A stretch of 12,978 nucleotides of DNA from an uncultured Bacilli bacterium (GTDB taxonomy: Bacteria > Bacillota_I > Bacilli_A > RF39 > UBA660), in assembly GCA_947631655.1 (NCBI GenBank), contig CANRME010000028.1:1-12978 (forward strand), in the 5' to 3' direction. Under the pieces are notes generated by a model. That model saw nothing but the letters and a program-made list of their open reading frames with translations. It was not told the DNA's origin and made no database searches. Positions within the stretch are counted from its first letter, which is position 1. Every line of letters starts with the position of its first letter. Both the position numbers and the translations under genes were made by a program. Positions 1 through 6,943 of the stretch are shown piece after piece.

Positions 1-128
1 GTCTTTTTTACTTTACTAGGACTTTTAGTAGTATTTTTATTTTTCGTATTTAAAGATTTTGGTGTAGTTTTTTTATTCGTGCTTTTCTTTTTCGTTTTCT
101 TACTACTTTGCGACTTAGACTTAGCCAT
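1..128 (-). CDS. N-terminal fragment of a Lys/Ser/Thr-rich protein (partial)
   Basis: An open frame starts at an ATG (complement of 126-128) and runs off the left edge. The start is well supported by AAAGGTGAG a few bases upstream and by a -35/-10 pair at 157-185. The 42 visible residues begin MAKSKSQSSKKTKKKS and are almost only Lys, Ser, Thr, Asn and Pro, with no hydrophobic stretch. This is a disordered basic tail such as precedes many different Bacillota proteins (for example FtsK/SpoIIIE translocases, topoisomerases or ribosomal proteins). The conserved part lies outside the window, so the function cannot be named. That a gene starts here is fairly sure. Confidence 0.75.
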   Translation of the reverse strand, partial: MAKSKSQSSKKTKKKSTNKKTTPKSLNTKNKNTTKSPSKVKK

Positions 129-156
129 AATCTCACCTTTCTTCTTTGCAAGATAT

Positions 157-185
157 ATTTTAATATAAAGTAGTTAAATTATCAA
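157..185 (-). promoter_or_regulatory. Promoter of the left-edge gene
   Basis: On the minus strand TTGATA (180-185) and TAAAAT (157-162) are separated by exactly 17 bases, giving a start near 150 and a short leader of about 22 nt. The -35 box overlaps the stop codon of the preceding metallophosphoesterase gene, so the left-edge gene has its own promoter even though it lies only about 50 bases downstream. Confidence 0.55.
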
Positions 186-1192
186 GCATTAACTAGATTA
201 ATCTTCACTATTTCACTATGTCCTGCTGTCCTAATAGGAATATTCCATACTCCTAATCCGGAAGAAACAATCATTTTTGAGTCATTATACTTATACATGC
301 CATATTTTAAGAAGAAATTACCCGGAAACAACTGTCCATTATGCGTATGCCCGGTTAATTGCAAATCTATCATCTCATTTTTTAAATCTTTAATATAAGG
401 TTCATGCTCTAATAAGATAATTGGCTTACTATCATCTAAATTACTAATTAATTCTCGATAATCTTTCCTATCATTTCTTCTGACATCTAATCTTCCTACT
501 AAATAATAATTATTATCTATTAAAGTACTCTCATCTTCTAGTATATTAATATTTGTTCCTTTAAATAACTCTTTTTCTTTAGAATTTAGTAAATCATGAT
601 TCCCTTCTATCATATAAATATCCACATCTAAATTATTTAGTTTTTCAATTGTTTTTTTCTTTATTTCTAAAGAAGTATACTCATCAAATAAGTCTCCCCC
701 AATTATTAAAATATTTGGTTTAATCTCCTTTACTTCTTTTTCTAAAAAATCCAGTTCATACTCAAAGTTTATCGTTCCCATATGTAAATCACTTGCAAAA
801 ACTATAGTGGTCTCTCTTTGTAAAGGTTTTATCGTTTCAATAGTATATTCTTCTACTTGTAAATCATAAGCATTATAATACCCATAAATACTTAATAATA
901 AAGCCATAACAATAACTAATAAACCTCTAGCATAAATTCCCTTAAATATCTTTAACTTATCTTTAAATATTAAAACCAATATATCTTTTATAATAAAGAA
1001 AACTAATGCATGAATTAAAACCGCTAAAAAGAAAGAATGGGTTATAAAAGATGCAATCGGTAACGCCATAATAAAACCCCAATAAAGATATTTATTTTTT
1101 ATTTTAATTAATTTTTTTAAATTTTTTCCAATAATTATACTACCAATAATATAACCTATTAAAAACGGCCATACCCACACATAATAGTTCAT
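182..1192 (-). CDS. Multi-pass membrane metallophosphoesterase (YkuE-like)
   Basis: 336 aa. About four hydrophobic segments fill residues 5-106 (roughly 5-22, 37-55, 56-76 and 88-105). A calcineurin-like phosphoesterase domain follows from about 128. The metal-binding blocks are all present: D135-x-H137, GGD 165-167 with D170, GNHD 197-200, H263 in EHEP, and GHTH 281-284. Family knowledge: such enzymes hydrolyse phosphodi- or monoesters with two metal ions, and relatives include YkuE and lipid-linked pyrophosphatases. The substrate is not predictable here. The start at 1192 is supported by GGAGGG seven bases upstream. The stop is TGA followed directly by TAA. The gene follows the LCP/surface-protein pair but is separated from it by a terminator. 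A second, single-pass member is at 7295-8152. Confidence 0.88.
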   Translation of the reverse strand: MNYYVWVWPFLIGYIIGSIIIGKNLKKLIKIKNKYLYWGFIMALPIASFITHSFFLAVLIHALVFFIIKDILVLIFKDKLKIFKGIYARGLLVIVMALLLSIYGYYNAYDLQVEEYTIETIKPLQRETTIVFASDLHMGTINFEYELDFLEKEVKEIKPNILIIGGDLFDEYTSLEIKKKTIEKLNNLDVDIYMIEGNHDLLNSKEKELFKGTNINILEDESTLIDNNYYLVGRLDVRRNDRKDYRELISNLDDSKPIILLEHEPYIKDLKNEMIDLQLTGHTHNGQLFPGNFFLKYGMYKYNDSKMIVSSGLGVWNIPIRTAGHSEIVKINLVNA

Positions 1193-1203
1193 TATACCCT
1201 CCT

Positions 1204-1231
1204 ATATAAAAAAGCGTTTACTTACGCTTTA
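1204..1231 (-). terminator. Rho-independent terminator of the 1229-2617 gene
   Basis: On the minus strand AAAGCG-TAAGTAAA-CGCTTT (1211-1230) is followed by a run of T. The TAA stop codon of the surface-protein gene (1229-1231) lies at the foot of the stem, so coding and termination overlap. Confidence 0.65.
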
Positions 1232-2617
1232 CTCTATTACATCAACTATATAAGGGTCATCAATAGTTCCACTACCACTTACGGTTGTTGAAACACTCAA
1301 ATTGATAACTGGTCTTATTCCTCTTACTTCATTTACTGGTGCATTATTAAATGCCCCATTATCCAAAATAATTCCCACATAACTTTTACCATTATAGAAA
1401 TCAATTGGAGACATCGTCATAAAACTACTACCTTTATATAAATAATAACTATCATTTGGTTTATTTAAACTAGCCCCTGCTAAATAAGTTTCCGAAGACG
1501 TAATTAAACCAATTTTTTCACGATAATTTCCTCCGTAATCTTTTTCCGTATTACCACATTTCAAAGTAGGAGTAAATCTTAAAAATAAGTTTTCATATTC
1601 TAAATAGTTAATTCTTGTTCCCTCAGTGTTAGCAACATTACTATTATTACAGAAATTCTCTGTCGTAATATATTTATCTAAATCTTTATTTTTAATATTT
1701 TCTAAATACCAATTATCCAAAATTGTTTTAACATTACTACTTATTTCTTCTTCGCCATTATGATACGTATACCCACTATATTTTTCTAAATTAAATTCAC
1801 TATTATAAGTATTATTATCAATACTATCATCTAATATCATTCTTACGGAACCATTACCATTAATTCTTATAATTCGCCATAATTTATCCCCAAAAGAAAC
1901 ATAGTTATTTTGGACATTTCCCCGGTAATAATAACTAACACCCTCATCATCATTCATATAATGTAAGCCCGTATCTAAAGTCTCTTCATTTTCAAAGTTT
2001 ACTTCTTCTTTACTATTAATAGCATCTATTCCCTCTTTAGCAAGTAACACTTCTTTAAATATTGGCTTAATAATGGTTTCCTCAGTTGTAAAATAAAATT
2101 TTCCTATAAAATCTTCTTTATTAGTAGTTAAGACCGCATCTTTACTAAGCCACATTCTAACATTTCCTCTAATAGTTTTAGAAGGACCTACTTTAAAACT
2201 CAATACTAAATTAGAAGATACACTATTATAATAACTTTTACTAGGTACTAATTCATCTAAAATCGTTGGAGCAAGCTCTATATCTCCATTAACATATATT
2301 TTTAATTTACTATTTTCAATTGTACTTCCTTCTAACGTATCAATCCGGAGCTCCACATCTTGTTCTTCTGCACAAACATTTTCTACGATAAAAGGATAAG
2401 CACTACTTCCATAACCATCATCATCGCTTATTGATAAAGGTTTATTTAAATTTATGGTATCATTATTTATAATTACTCTTAAACAATTGCTTGTAAAAGA
2501 CATAACATCATCTGTATTTTGATTACTTAACCATACCCCATAACTAAAACTCATCATTAATGATAAAATTAGGAAAAAACCAATAGATATTAAACTTATT
2601 TTATAAAATTTACTCAT
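1229..2617 (-). CDS. Secreted/surface protein with SipW-type signal and DUF6273-like C-terminus
   Basis: 462 aa. Residues 5-27 form a hydrophobic signal ending SFSYGVWLS, like the SipW-processed signals of TasA/CalY-type proteins. Residues about 40-185 are beta-rich, with paired Cys at 45 and 82. The C-terminal part starts near 228 with YVSFGDKLWRIIRI and ends with the RGIRPVINL block (432-440) and SGSGTIDDPYIV. This pattern is typical of DUF6273-like, lectin-fold domains in gut Bacillota (recalled, not searched). The gene lies 10 bases after the LCP gene, and its ribosome binding site GGAG overlaps that gene's TAG stop, so the two are translationally coupled. A wall-linked or wall-remodelling context is therefore plausible. 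The would-be variable segment (398-431) has the AT-rich codons of the rest of the gene, unlike the 4207-5975 paralogue. Exact function unknown. Confidence 0.8.
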   Translation of the reverse strand: MSKFYKISLISIGFFLILSLMMSFSYGVWLSNQNTDDVMSFTSNCLRVIINNDTINLNKPLSISDDDGYGSSAYPFIVENVCAEEQDVELRIDTLEGSTIENSKLKIYVNGDIELAPTILDELVPSKSYYNSVSSNLVLSFKVGPSKTIRGNVRMWLSKDAVLTTNKEDFIGKFYFTTEETIIKPIFKEVLLAKEGIDAINSKEEVNFENEETLDTGLHYMNDDEGVSYYYRGNVQNNYVSFGDKLWRIIRINGNGSVRMILDDSIDNNTYNSEFNLEKYSGYTYHNGEEEISSNVKTILDNWYLENIKNKDLDKYITTENFCNNSNVANTEGTRINYLEYENLFLRFTPTLKCGNTEKDYGGNYREKIGLITSSETYLAGASLNKPNDSYYLYKGSSFMTMSPIDFYNGKSYVGIILDNGAFNNAPVNEVRGIRPVINLSVSTTVSGSGTIDDPYIVDVIE

Positions 2618-2627
2618 ATCTTATCTC

Positions 2628-4079
2628 CTATTCTTCACTATCTTTATTATAGTATACTCTATTTATTTCATTTTTACCATCTAAAAGTTGTTCTTCATTT
2701 GGTATCATGACATATAACTTACTATTTGGATAAGAATAAGTATAAGCATAATCACTTGTTCCATTTAAAACTAAATTGTTAATATTATATTGTCCCCCAT
2801 CTTTAATTTCCATTTTAATAAAATTAGTAATTCTCTCTCTACTCATATTAGTTATAAAAGTATTTTCTAAAGATTTTAATAAATTACTATATTTAACTAT
2901 AATACTAGGAGATAATACTTTATCTAAAACGGATTCTATAACTAATTGTTGATTTTTAGCTCTCTTAATATCGCCTTCGGCAAAAATCTTTCTTTCTCTT
3001 GCAAAAGCTAAGGCTTCTTCTCCATCTAATTTAATCTTACCTTGTTTAAATGTATATTTAACCCATTCATCTTTTGGTTCGTCATAATAGTCAGCGGTGA
3101 AAGCGGTCGGATTATCTACTTCTATTCCTCCAATCGCATCAACTATTTTTATTAAGGAGCTAAAATTAAACTTAACATAGTAATTTATTTCGATGTCTAA
3201 TAAGTCTTCAATCGTTTTAACGGTCGTTTCCATCCCATAAATTCCAACATGTGCAAGTTTATCTTTCGCATTTCTCCCATACAAATCGACATAATAATCT
3301 CTTGGTATGGAAGTTAAAACTATTTCCTTAGTATTTGGATTAACTGTCACTACCATATTGACATCACTTCTAGATAAACTACCTATTGTTCCATAAGTAT
3401 CTATTCCACTAACTAAAATATTAAATGATGACTTGGTAACATCGATATTCTTCGCCGTTACATCATCTTTTACTTTTAAACTAAAATTAAAGATAACTCT
3501 CGTTTGACTTTCAAAATTAATATAATGTTCTTTTAAAATATCATATTCACTATCAAGTATTAATAAAGCATCTACTTCCCCGTTTAATAAAGAAGTAGCT
3601 AAATCTTCCGTCGAAAACTCTTTATCTATTTCAAAATAACCTTCTTCTTCAAATCTATCTAACGACTTATCCGGTATAGTTTCTACTACTCCAATAGTTT
3701 TATTTTTAACATCATATATATTTTCATAATCACTATTCTTTAATACTAATAATTCATAATTTAAAACACTACTACCTACATTAGTAATACTTTCTAAAAA
3801 ACCATAAGTCGTTGAAGAATAAAGTATTCCTAATATATATACAATTATTAACACAAAAGATATTAAACTACTTACAAGTCTGGTTTTCCTATTAATCATA
3901 AAATATATTAACATTCCTACAATTATAACCATTACACAAACTAAAGTTATAAAATAATCCATAGGTAATACATTTAATAAAAATATAACTCCTAATAAAA
4001 TAACACTTAATATCATTAAAGTAATACACATATATTTAATAAATGGCGGCATTTTTATTTTCTTTTTTCTAGTTGACAT
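2628..4079 (-). CDS. LCP (LytR-CpsA-Psr) family protein with added binding-protein-like domain
   Basis: 483 aa. Membrane segments are at about 14-37, 42-62 and 68-87. Residues about 108-200 (KTIGVVETIPDKSLDRF, LLNGEVDALLILDSEYDILK) look like half of a periplasmic-binding-protein fold. The LCP catalytic domain is about 219-395, with conserved residues in SRSDVNMV (R237, D239), IPRDYYVDL (R260, D261), KLAHVGIYG, IVDAIGGIEVDNP and AFARERK...GDIKRAKNQQ. LCP enzymes transfer undecaprenyl-linked glycopolymers onto peptidoglycan, or act as hydrolases, outside the membrane. The start ATG at 4079 has AGGAG seven bases upstream. It is first in a two-gene operon with the surface protein at 1229-2617. 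The family call is firm. The role of the extra domain, possibly ligand or glycan sensing, is inference. Confidence 0.9.
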   Translation of the reverse strand: MSTRKKKIKMPPFIKYMCITLMILSVILLGVIFLLNVLPMDYFITLVCVMVIIVGMLIYFMINRKTRLVSSLISFVLIIVYILGILYSSTTYGFLESITNVGSSVLNYELLVLKNSDYENIYDVKNKTIGVVETIPDKSLDRFEEEGYFEIDKEFSTEDLATSLLNGEVDALLILDSEYDILKEHYINFESQTRVIFNFSLKVKDDVTAKNIDVTKSSFNILVSGIDTYGTIGSLSRSDVNMVVTVNPNTKEIVLTSIPRDYYVDLYGRNAKDKLAHVGIYGMETTVKTIEDLLDIEINYYVKFNFSSLIKIVDAIGGIEVDNPTAFTADYYDEPKDEWVKYTFKQGKIKLDGEEALAFARERKIFAEGDIKRAKNQQLVIESVLDKVLSPSIIVKYSNLLKSLENTFITNMSRERITNFIKMEIKDGGQYNINNLVLNGTSDYAYTYSYPNSKLYVMIPNEEQLLDGKNEINRVYYNKDSEE

Positions 4080-4169
4080 ATTAAAACTCCTATTTTTATA
4101 TTTATAGTATTATTACTACACTTACTATTTAAGTATATCATTTTTAATATAATAAAAAAAGTATTAATT

Positions 4170-4200
4170 TAAAAAAGATGATAATTACTAATTACCATCT
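4170..4200 (-). terminator. Terminator of the phase-variable surface-protein gene
   Basis: AGATGGTAATTA (complement of 4189-4200) and TAATTATCATCT (complement of 4176-4187) pair with one G-U around a single base (realistically 9 pairs plus a small loop), followed on the minus strand by TTTTTT. It lies just downstream of the TAA stop at 4207. If the 3' end of that gene is a retroelement variable region, this hairpin sits where the target-site hairpin downstream of the variable region is found in known systems. Confidence 0.75.
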
Positions 4201-4206
4201 ATAAAG

Positions 4207-5975
4207 TTAAGCAGCAGATAAAACCGAACGGAACGAGGTATATCGAGTAGCGGTGCCATCGTCCCAGTAAGAGTACGCAAAGATTCCTGAAAAGTGATGA
4301 CCATCATAAATGCCACTACGCACGAACCAAGGTCTTGCCTCACTAGAACTCTCTCTAGGAAAGTACGAATAATCTGAATTCCATCCACCTAATGTATCAT
4401 CAAGTGTTTTTAGTGTCTCTCTAGTGGCATCGCCAAAATGACCTCTTTCATGAGTTATATTACTTTCACTAAATTCATATAAATCGTAATATTTAGAATC
4501 TGGCATTGTTGTTTTACTAAATCCACTACTTGCGTAATTTGGTTCAGTTCCGTCTTTATTTTCTGTAACTCCCATTACATATTCATGCGTTCCACCAGCC
4601 ATATCGTAAATTCCATACATATTTCCGGTTGTCGAAGCTTTTACTCCTCCAGTATTCCATACTTTATCTGCATCACATTTTGCTTCTGAACCATCATCTG
4701 CAGTATTCCATTGAACAAGAGCGCTTACAGATGCTCCCACACATCCAGTATGGGTACCCCCATACGTATTTTTTCCAGAATAACCTGTTCCTTGAGCAGT
4801 ATTGTTTATCCATACTTCACAATTATCCTTATTCATTCCATCTATTACACAACCTGTTCCATAATTAGTATATATTCCATATTTGGAACTTGTTAAATAA
4901 GCAATCGCACCCCATTCGCTATTCTTCGCCATATGCGTATCTACTTCACTATTTTTTAAATTATATTTATTCCCTTCTTCAGTTAGTTTTTGTTCGGCAT
5001 CAAACATTGTCTTTACTTGTTTTAATACCATACTTGTTTTATCAGGTAAGATTGTTATTTCTTTTATTTGGTTACTTAATCTTCCATTTGGATCCTTTGG
5101 ATCACTCGGCTCAAATTTCCCTACCCAAAATCCTTCCAGCTCAGTTTCTCCAAATGTAAATGCGGGATGAGTGTACCAATTACCATTTTTAGCATTTTCA
5201 CATGTTTCTTGTCCTAAAGTATTTGTTTTACATGTAACTGTTCCTGTACTTGTTTCTTCCTTTTCAAATTTTATATTTATCATTTGTTCTTCTGCTGTCT
5301 CTCCTGCTACTGCATTAAATAACTCATATTTATATCTTGGTATCCATACATACATTTGTAGTATATCCTCTTCAGTTATTTTTTCATTTGCTTTTAATGT
5401 CCCATCTTCTTTATAAAACTTGTTCCTTATTTGTTCATCTTCATTATCAATAAGTACTGCATTCCCCCAATTATGTTTATCATAATCATACCATTCTTTC
5501 TCTACATCTGCTATTAACATCTCATTTGCTTCATTAAAATATATTGGTATTAATCCTTGATATAATTCTGGTGCATTTGCTCCACTTTTATCTCGATAGT
5601 TTTTAGTAAAGTATATATTACATTTATCTTCTTTATTGGTTGTTAATGTTAATTCCCATTTCTCATAATCAAATTCCCATGTACTATTATTATCACATAC
5701 TACCTTATCAAAATAATATTTACTTTTATCGGGAAATGCATCTTGTTTACTATCATCTACATAAACTGCTAATTGCATATCTTTACTATAGAATGGTTCT
5801 ACTGTTGTATAAATAATTCTTTTATTATATTTTATTTGATATAAAGCATAACTACTTCCTATGGCAACAACTAATAATAAAGATATTACACCTATTATTT
5901 TTATTTTATTTTTATTTTATTTTTATTTCCTTTTTGAATTTTCTTTAATTCTTTTTCCGGATTAAAAGTTCTCAT
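4207..5975 (-). CDS. Membrane-anchored surface protein with FGE/SUMF1-like ectodomain, out of frame through an 11-bp repeat (phase OFF)
   Basis: The natural start is the ATG at 5975, with GGAGG eight bases upstream, giving MRTFNPEKELKKIQKG as in the 12445 paralogue. After 24 codons the frame hits TAA inside three tandem 11-bp repeats (5896-5928). Removing one unit gives an uninterrupted 585-aa protein with a membrane anchor at about 23-42. The downstream frame (from an ATG at 5778 without a good ribosome site) is intact for 523 codons, so this is a switch or recent slip, not decay. The ectodomain has YVWIPRYKYELF, THPAFTFGETELEGFWVGKFE, SEWGAIAYL, GNMYGIYDMAGGTHEY and RPWFVRSG...SFRSVL, the order seen in formylglycine-generating-enzyme-like C-type-lectin folds used as ligand-binding surface domains. 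The last ~40 codons look like a DGR variable region. Divergent from the RHH gene at 6101. Confidence 0.82.
4228..4320 (-). other. Candidate DGR variable region (codons RSG...SFR)
   Basis: The coding sequence from the Arg of PWFVRSG to the Arg of SFR matches the layout of diversity-generating-retroelement target C-termini: fixed R-S/G-G and SFRxVL landmarks separated by hypervariable aromatic, Ser, Asp, His and Thr positions (IYDGHHFSG, YSYWDDGTATRYT). Composition differs from its surroundings: by hand count about 46 of 100 bases at 4210-4309 are G or C, against clearly AT-rich flanks. Codons such as TAC, TGG, GAC, GCG, TCG and CGA cluster here. No template repeat or reverse transcriptase is in the window, so this is a similarity-based inference. 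Confidence 0.5.
5750..5975 (-). repeat. Dispersed direct repeat, copy 1: shared N-terminal anchor module
   Basis: This stretch and 12237-12445 are closely similar at nucleotide level, including long identical runs around the codons for GSSYALYQIKYNKRIIYTTV and YSKD.QLAVYVD. Both encode the cytoplasmic tail, membrane anchor and first ectodomain strand. They differ mainly at the 11-bp repeat and in silent or conservative positions. Downstream of the copies the two proteins diverge. Both copies are in the same orientation, so recombination between them could swap or delete ectodomains. Confidence 0.8.
5896..5928 (-). repeat. Three tandem 11-bp units AAATAAAAATA inside the coding sequence
   Basis: On the minus strand GG is followed by exactly three copies of AAATAAAAATA and then ATAGG. 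Two copies read GNKNKIKIIGV in frame into the membrane anchor. Three copies shift the frame by 11 bases and create TAA, TAA and TAG within the repeat. The 12445 paralogue has one full unit plus a partial one at the same place, in frame. Copy numbers of 2 modulo 3 would be ON. This is a typical slipped-strand mispairing substrate. Confidence 0.85.
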
Positions 5976-5993
5976 ACCTATCCTCCTATACGC

Positions 5994-6098
5994 TAGCATA
6001 ATGCTATCTTAACAAAATACTATCACAAAATGCTAGCACTATGCAAGTATTAATTACTCACAATTTAACGATATCATAGTTATAGCAAGGAGATAGCA
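5994..6098. promoter_or_regulatory. Operator region with six TAGCA half-sites between divergent genes
   Basis: TAGCA occurs at 5994-5998, 6034-6038, 6083-6087 and 6094-6098 on the plus strand, and as TGCTA at 6002-6006 and 6031-6035. They form two palindromes: TAGCATAATGCTA (5994-6006) just upstream of the surface-gene ribosome site, and TGCTAGCA (6031-6038) in its likely promoter. The other two lie around the RHH gene's own ribosome site. Ribbon-helix-helix proteins bind such short tandem or inverted half-sites, so autoregulation and repression of the surface gene are inferred. The promoters themselves are not clear-cut: TATCAT at 6072-6077 is a possible -10 for the RHH gene. Confidence 0.6.
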
Positions 6099-6100
6099 AT

Positions 6101-6244
6101 ATGAATAAAGAAGTTATTTATGTAAGAATCGATGAAGATTTAAAAAAAGAATTAGATATGATAGCTTTAGAAGAACAAAGAAGTCTAAACAATCTAGTTG
6201 TTTACATTTTATCTAAATATTTAAAAGAATATAAAAATAAGTAA
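6101..6244 (+). CDS. 47-aa ribbon-helix-helix (Arc/CopG-type) DNA-binding protein
   Basis: ATG at 6101 preceded by AAGGAG nine bases upstream; stop TAA at 6242-6244; followed at once by a strong terminator. The protein is 47 aa. A beta strand (EVIYVRID, residues 4-11) precedes helix A (EDLKKELDMIALEEQRS, 12-28), the turn SLNN and helix B (LVVYILSKYLKEYK, 32-45), which is the complete Arc/CopG/MetJ fold with VRID as the DNA-contacting strand. Such proteins act as dimers and often repress their own and neighbouring promoters. It is the only confident plus-strand protein gene. It is divergent from the phase-variable surface gene, and six TAGCA half-sites lie between them. There is no partner toxin gene beside it in the same direction, so a regulator role is more likely than an antitoxin role. 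Confidence 0.8.
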   Translation: MNKEVIYVRIDEDLKKELDMIALEEQRSLNNLVVYILSKYLKEYKNK

Positions 6245-6246
6245 TT

Positions 6247-6269
6247 AAAAAATCCCATTGGGATTTTTT
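6247..6269. terminator. Bidirectional terminator between the RHH gene and mazF
   Basis: AAAAAATCCC-ATT-GGGATTTTTT is a perfect 10-bp stem with a 3-base loop and T runs when read on either strand. It serves the plus-strand RHH gene and the minus-strand mazEF operon, whose stop codon is at 6271. Confidence 0.85.
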
Positions 6270-6270
6270 A

Positions 6271-6612
6271 CTATTCTTCAATACAAGCATTCACCAAAGT
6301 AATTACACTAATAAAATCGTTACTACTTAATTTTTCTATAAATTTTAAATTTCTGCTTTCATAATCCATGCTTCTAATATGTTCACATAAAACAGAACCA
6401 TGTACTTTTTTAGTATCTTCTAATTTATAATGAGTAGGAAAATCTTTATTATTAGATGTTATAGGACATACTATAACTAATTTAGTATTCTGATTAAAAA
6501 CATTAGTGCTTATTACTACTGCCGGTCTCTTTCCCGCTTGTTCATGACCTTTAGTAGGATTAAGGTCTAAAAATACAACATCACCTTTACGAGGGATATA
6601 TTTTTTTACCAT
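6271..6612 (-). CDS. mazF: MazF/PemK-type endoribonuclease toxin
   Basis: 113 aa, normal length for MazF. The N-terminus YIPRKGDVVFLDLNPTKGHEQAGKRPAVVIS aligns closely with the E. coli MazF start (family memory), including the GD, PTKG-EQAGKRP loop and the catalytic Arg of KRP. The second half has PITSNNKDFPTHYKLE and HGSVLCEHIRSMD, the strand bearing the conserved D/E-x-x-R-S-x-D. MazF proteins cut mRNA at short motifs when not held by MazE. The start ATG at 6612 lies within the last codons of the mazE gene (7-base overlap), with GGAG six bases upstream. Its target motif cannot be deduced. Confidence 0.93.
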   Translation of the reverse strand: MVKKYIPRKGDVVFLDLNPTKGHEQAGKRPAVVISTNVFNQNTKLVIVCPITSNNKDFPTHYKLEDTKKVHGSVLCEHIRSMDYESRNLKFIEKLSSNDFISVITLVNACIEE

Positions 6613-6848
6613 ATTTCTCTCCCAACCGCTTCATCCCATGAAAAATCTTTAGCTAGATTATCACCATGATAGTTTTTAAATTTCTCTTCTAAAGATATTT
6701 TTTTCTTCCTTGAAATACTTATAATTATTTTATCATCATTTTGTTCAATATTTAACATATCATTATTTTTAATATTTAAAGATTTTAAAATGCTACTAGG
6801 TATTCTTATTCCTTCTGAATTTCCCCATTTTTGAAGTCTTACTTCCAC
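6606..6848 (-). CDS. mazE: MazE-type AbrB-fold antitoxin
   Basis: 80 aa from a GTG start at 6848, with GGAG ten bases upstream; the nearer ATG codons run into TAA after two codons. Residues 1-48 form the SpoVT/AbrB swapped-hairpin DNA-binding domain (LQKWGNSEGIRIPSSILKSL, then NNDMLNIEQNDDKIIISI). The tail ends DNLAKDFSWDEAVGREIW, matching the MazF-binding acidic C-terminus of E. coli MazE. It neutralises MazF and, with it, represses the promoter. First gene of the operon; it overlaps mazF by seven bases. Confidence 0.92.
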   Translation of the reverse strand: MEVRLQKWGNSEGIRIPSSILKSLNIKNNDMLNIEQNDDKIIISISRKKKISLEEKFKNYHGDNLAKDFSWDEAVGREIW

Positions 6849-6872
6849 TTTATACCATCTCCATTTAACTAT

Positions 6873-6901
6873 AGTATATACAAAGTTTATACATATGTCA
6901 A
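6873..6901 (-). promoter_or_regulatory. mazEF promoter with embedded inverted repeat
   Basis: On the minus strand a perfect TTGACA (6896-6901) and TATACT (6873-6878) are 17 bases apart, the strongest promoter match in the window. The spacer and -10 contain GTATA-AACTTTG-TATA inverted sequence, a probable binding site for MazE or the MazEF complex (inference). The expected start is near 6866, about 18 bases before the GTG start codon. Confidence 0.8.
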
Positions 6902-6915
6902 TGTTTTTATCAATT

Positions 6916-6937
6916 TAAAAAATCCCCTTTTAGGGGA
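6916..6937 (-). terminator. Terminator of the CotD-like gene
   Basis: On the minus strand TCCCC-TAAAA-GGGGA is followed by TTTTTT. It lies six bases after the TAA stop of the CotD-like gene and just upstream of the mazEF -35 box. Confidence 0.8.
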
Positions 6938-6943
6938 AATTTA

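Noticed and set aside
182..184. UGA read as tryptophan (Mycoplasma-type code)
   Set aside because: Tryptophans in the genes inspected use TGG, and the single TGA end codon is followed at once by TAA, so it gives no evidence of recoding.
4188..4388. A 66-codon minus-strand frame over the end of the large surface gene
   Set aside because: It is another reading frame of the candidate variable region. It has no ribosome site, and its length is explained by the higher GC there.
5778..5778. ATG at 5778 as the true start of the surface protein
   Set aside because: No ribosome site precedes it, and it would remove the anchor that is clearly encoded just upstream and conserved in the paralogue.
4207..5975. 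Reverse transcriptase or template repeat of a retroelement within the window
   Set aside because: No reverse-transcriptase-like protein is encoded, and I found no second near-copy of the 4228-4320 sequence, so the retroelement idea rests on the target alone.
6101..6848. RHH protein plus MazEF as a three-part toxin-antitoxin operon
   Set aside because: The RHH gene is on the opposite strand and separated by a bidirectional terminator, and MazEF already has its own antitoxin and promoter.
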